64,000 nucleotides of DNA from NCBI GenBank assembly GCA_036785705.1, contig JAWUZG010000332.1:372001-436000 (forward strand), in the 5' to 3' direction. The stretch comes from Acanthornis magna. Its lineage: Eukaryota; Chordata; Aves; Passeriformes; Acanthizidae. A model generated the notes under the pieces. The model saw nothing but the letters and a program-made list of their open reading frames with translations. It was not told the origin of the DNA and did not search any database. Position numbers and translations under genes: made by a program. Of the stretch, positions 62,640 to 64,000 are shown one piece after another (position 1 is the first letter of the stretch; each line of letters begins with the position of its first letter).

Positions 62640-63230
62640 GAGTACAATAAAATGAGGAGAAAACCGTCCTGTGACCTTGTCAGCAGGCACACCAATATTT
62701 GAGAAACAGTCTGAAGTGTGATCTTAATAATGAAGAACTCATGGAAAGAATACGTAACATTTCAGGCTAAAGATCCTTCCAGCAAATACCAGTTCTTTTC
62801 ATGATGATTACAACAGTAGGTGGTGTCAGTTTTCAGCCTTACTTGGTAGACTGTTTACTAGTCAGTGAACTACCACACTCCCAGTACAAGGTATTTTAAC
62901 ATCTTATAGTTTGTAGAACAACTTGTGTAACCTAACCTTGGTTTACAGTAACTGCAGGTGCTGAGTTAGATAATAATTTTTAAAACCTGGTTCACTTTCT
63001 GAGGATTATGCGATACTAGGAAAATCTGATGTGCAGTAATGCAGTGCTGCAGTGTGTTAAGAAATGAAAGACTAATCCCACTCAATATTGATGACAACAG
63101 CAAATGTCTGCCAGCTTACCTGCTGTGCTGTTTGGGCAGTGTCTTGTGTCCATGTGTTCCTGCCAGGATGGGCACTGGCCTCCTACCAGACACATTAAAC
63201 AGTAGCCTGTGTGATACCCACTGAATGTGT
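62640..63230 (+). other. CCNG1: CCNG1 final 3'UTR exon (3' end uncertain)
   Basis: The region after TTTTTTTACAG at 62,629-62,639 is AT-rich and non-coding, as expected of the last exon. AATAAA at 62,646-62,651 lies only 6 bases into the exon and is unlikely to set the main end. ATTAAA at 63,194-63,199, followed by GT-rich sequence, is a plausible poly-A signal. No further AATAAA is seen to the window end, so a longer UTR leaving the window remains possible. Confidence 0.5.
62875..62881 (+). promoter_or_regulatory. miR-122 seed match in CCNG1 3'UTR
   Basis: ACACTCC is complementary to nucleotides 2-8 of miR-122 (7mer-m8; the next base is C, so not an 8mer). Human CCNG1 is an established miR-122 target through its 3'UTR. 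Use of this site is inferred. Confidence 0.5.
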
Positions 63231-64000
63231 CTAGTAGGCAGAGCAGGAGGAAAGAGAGACTTTACTGTGTTCCTTTAGAAAAGGCAGTCACTAACACAGC
63301 ATCAGCAACTGTAGTATTTTGTCAGAGCTGTAGTTTACTGATGCCACGAGTTATCTCATAGGGTGTAAGAACTCAGTGATACCTAATGAAGCTTAAGGGA
63401 AAGAACTGGGTCACATGCCCTAAATCTGACATTAGTTTTCCACAGTTTTGCTGTCCTAGAGATGAATGCTGATGCTGAACAGGCACATTGTTACAGGTAC
63501 AGTAGGAGCAGGGCCATTTCCCCATCTTGGCCCATGTGTAGGAGCAATCTAGTTGAGAAACACTGAAGGTTGCTTCAACTCTGATCTCTTTAATGGTAAA
63601 CTTTGTAAAATACAACTGTTTGTTCTGAAGACCGGGTCAGTATTTGAGGCATATCATGCTTCTAGTGCTAACAAGGAAGTGAATAATTAGAATGTATTAT
63701 TGTATGTTAGATGAAAAGAGGTTCTGGGAGAGTGTTGCTAATGTCCTCTTGAATTCTGCATCACTGTGGGACAGAGGCTGTTGGCAAAAGGCTGTTAAAC
63801 CTGATTGTCATATGGACTGATGGATTGGAGAAGGAGGGATCAGTGTGGGGTGCGGTGTTAGCCAGCCAACCTTTCCCTGCTGTGGTACCAGCTGAGGTGG
63901 AAACCATTGTTTGCATATCTCAAACTAGTTAAAGTTTTCACAGAAGACTCCATACCAAAACTCTGTACTGGACAAATCAAGTCTTCTCATGAGCTCACAG
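63231..64000. other. Downstream of CCNG1, 3'UTR extension or intergenic
   Basis: No coding exon or RNA gene is recognisable. In other vertebrates the next gene is NUDCD2 on the opposite strand, but no exon of it is visible before the window ends. Confidence 0.45.

Noticed and set aside
62646..62651. AATAAA as the main CCNG1 poly-A signal
   Set aside because: It lies 6 bases after the last acceptor, which would leave almost no terminal exon. Use after intron retention is possible but not favoured.

Overview
The window looks like avian nuclear DNA. The evidence is a complete, intron-containing vertebrate cyclin G1 gene (CCNG1), a decayed CR1-type LINE fragment, few recognisable interspersed repeats, A/C-rich simple repeats of the kind common in bird genomes, and a CpG-island promoter on a compact gene. 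The species cannot be named from the sequence, and nothing suggests bacterial, viral or plasmid origin.

Layout: (1) 1..~13,593 is a tandem satellite array that runs off the left edge. It has three levels: half-units of about 175 bp, paired into monomers of 333-351 bp, and five monomer types (called A-E here) forming a higher-order repeat (HOR) of exactly 1,733 bp. Every monomer carries a short CCCTAA telomere-like block, always in the same orientation. Six complete HOR copies, one two-monomer insertion and a degenerate right edge are visible. (2) ~13,594..58,270 is about 45 kb of mostly AT-rich intergenic DNA. I found no supportable gene in it. It holds poly-A/T tracts, A/C-rich low-complexity tracts, a TA microsatellite, a CR1 remnant, a 137-bp fold-back sequence and several GC-rich patches. 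(3) ~58,280..59,300 is a CpG island carrying the CCNG1 promoter and non-coding first exon, with a 14-bp minisatellite just before the first splice donor. (4) 59,167..62,001 is the CCNG1 coding region (five coding exons, 295 codons plus stop), followed by a 3'UTR split by one intron and continuing to an uncertain end.

The window therefore holds one functional gene. CCNG1 is a known p53 target that recruits PP2A B' subunits to act on MDM2 and other substrates. The sequence contains a near-consensus p53 response element in intron 1 (58,981-59,000) and a miR-122 seed match in the probable 3'UTR (62,875-62,881), both matching regulation described for mammalian CCNG1. The most unusual part is the satellite: its hierarchical structure, its telomere-like block in every monomer, and rearrangements that map to shared sequence inside the units. 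Many open frames cross the satellite on both strands; I read these as by-products of a GC-rich repeat, not genes.
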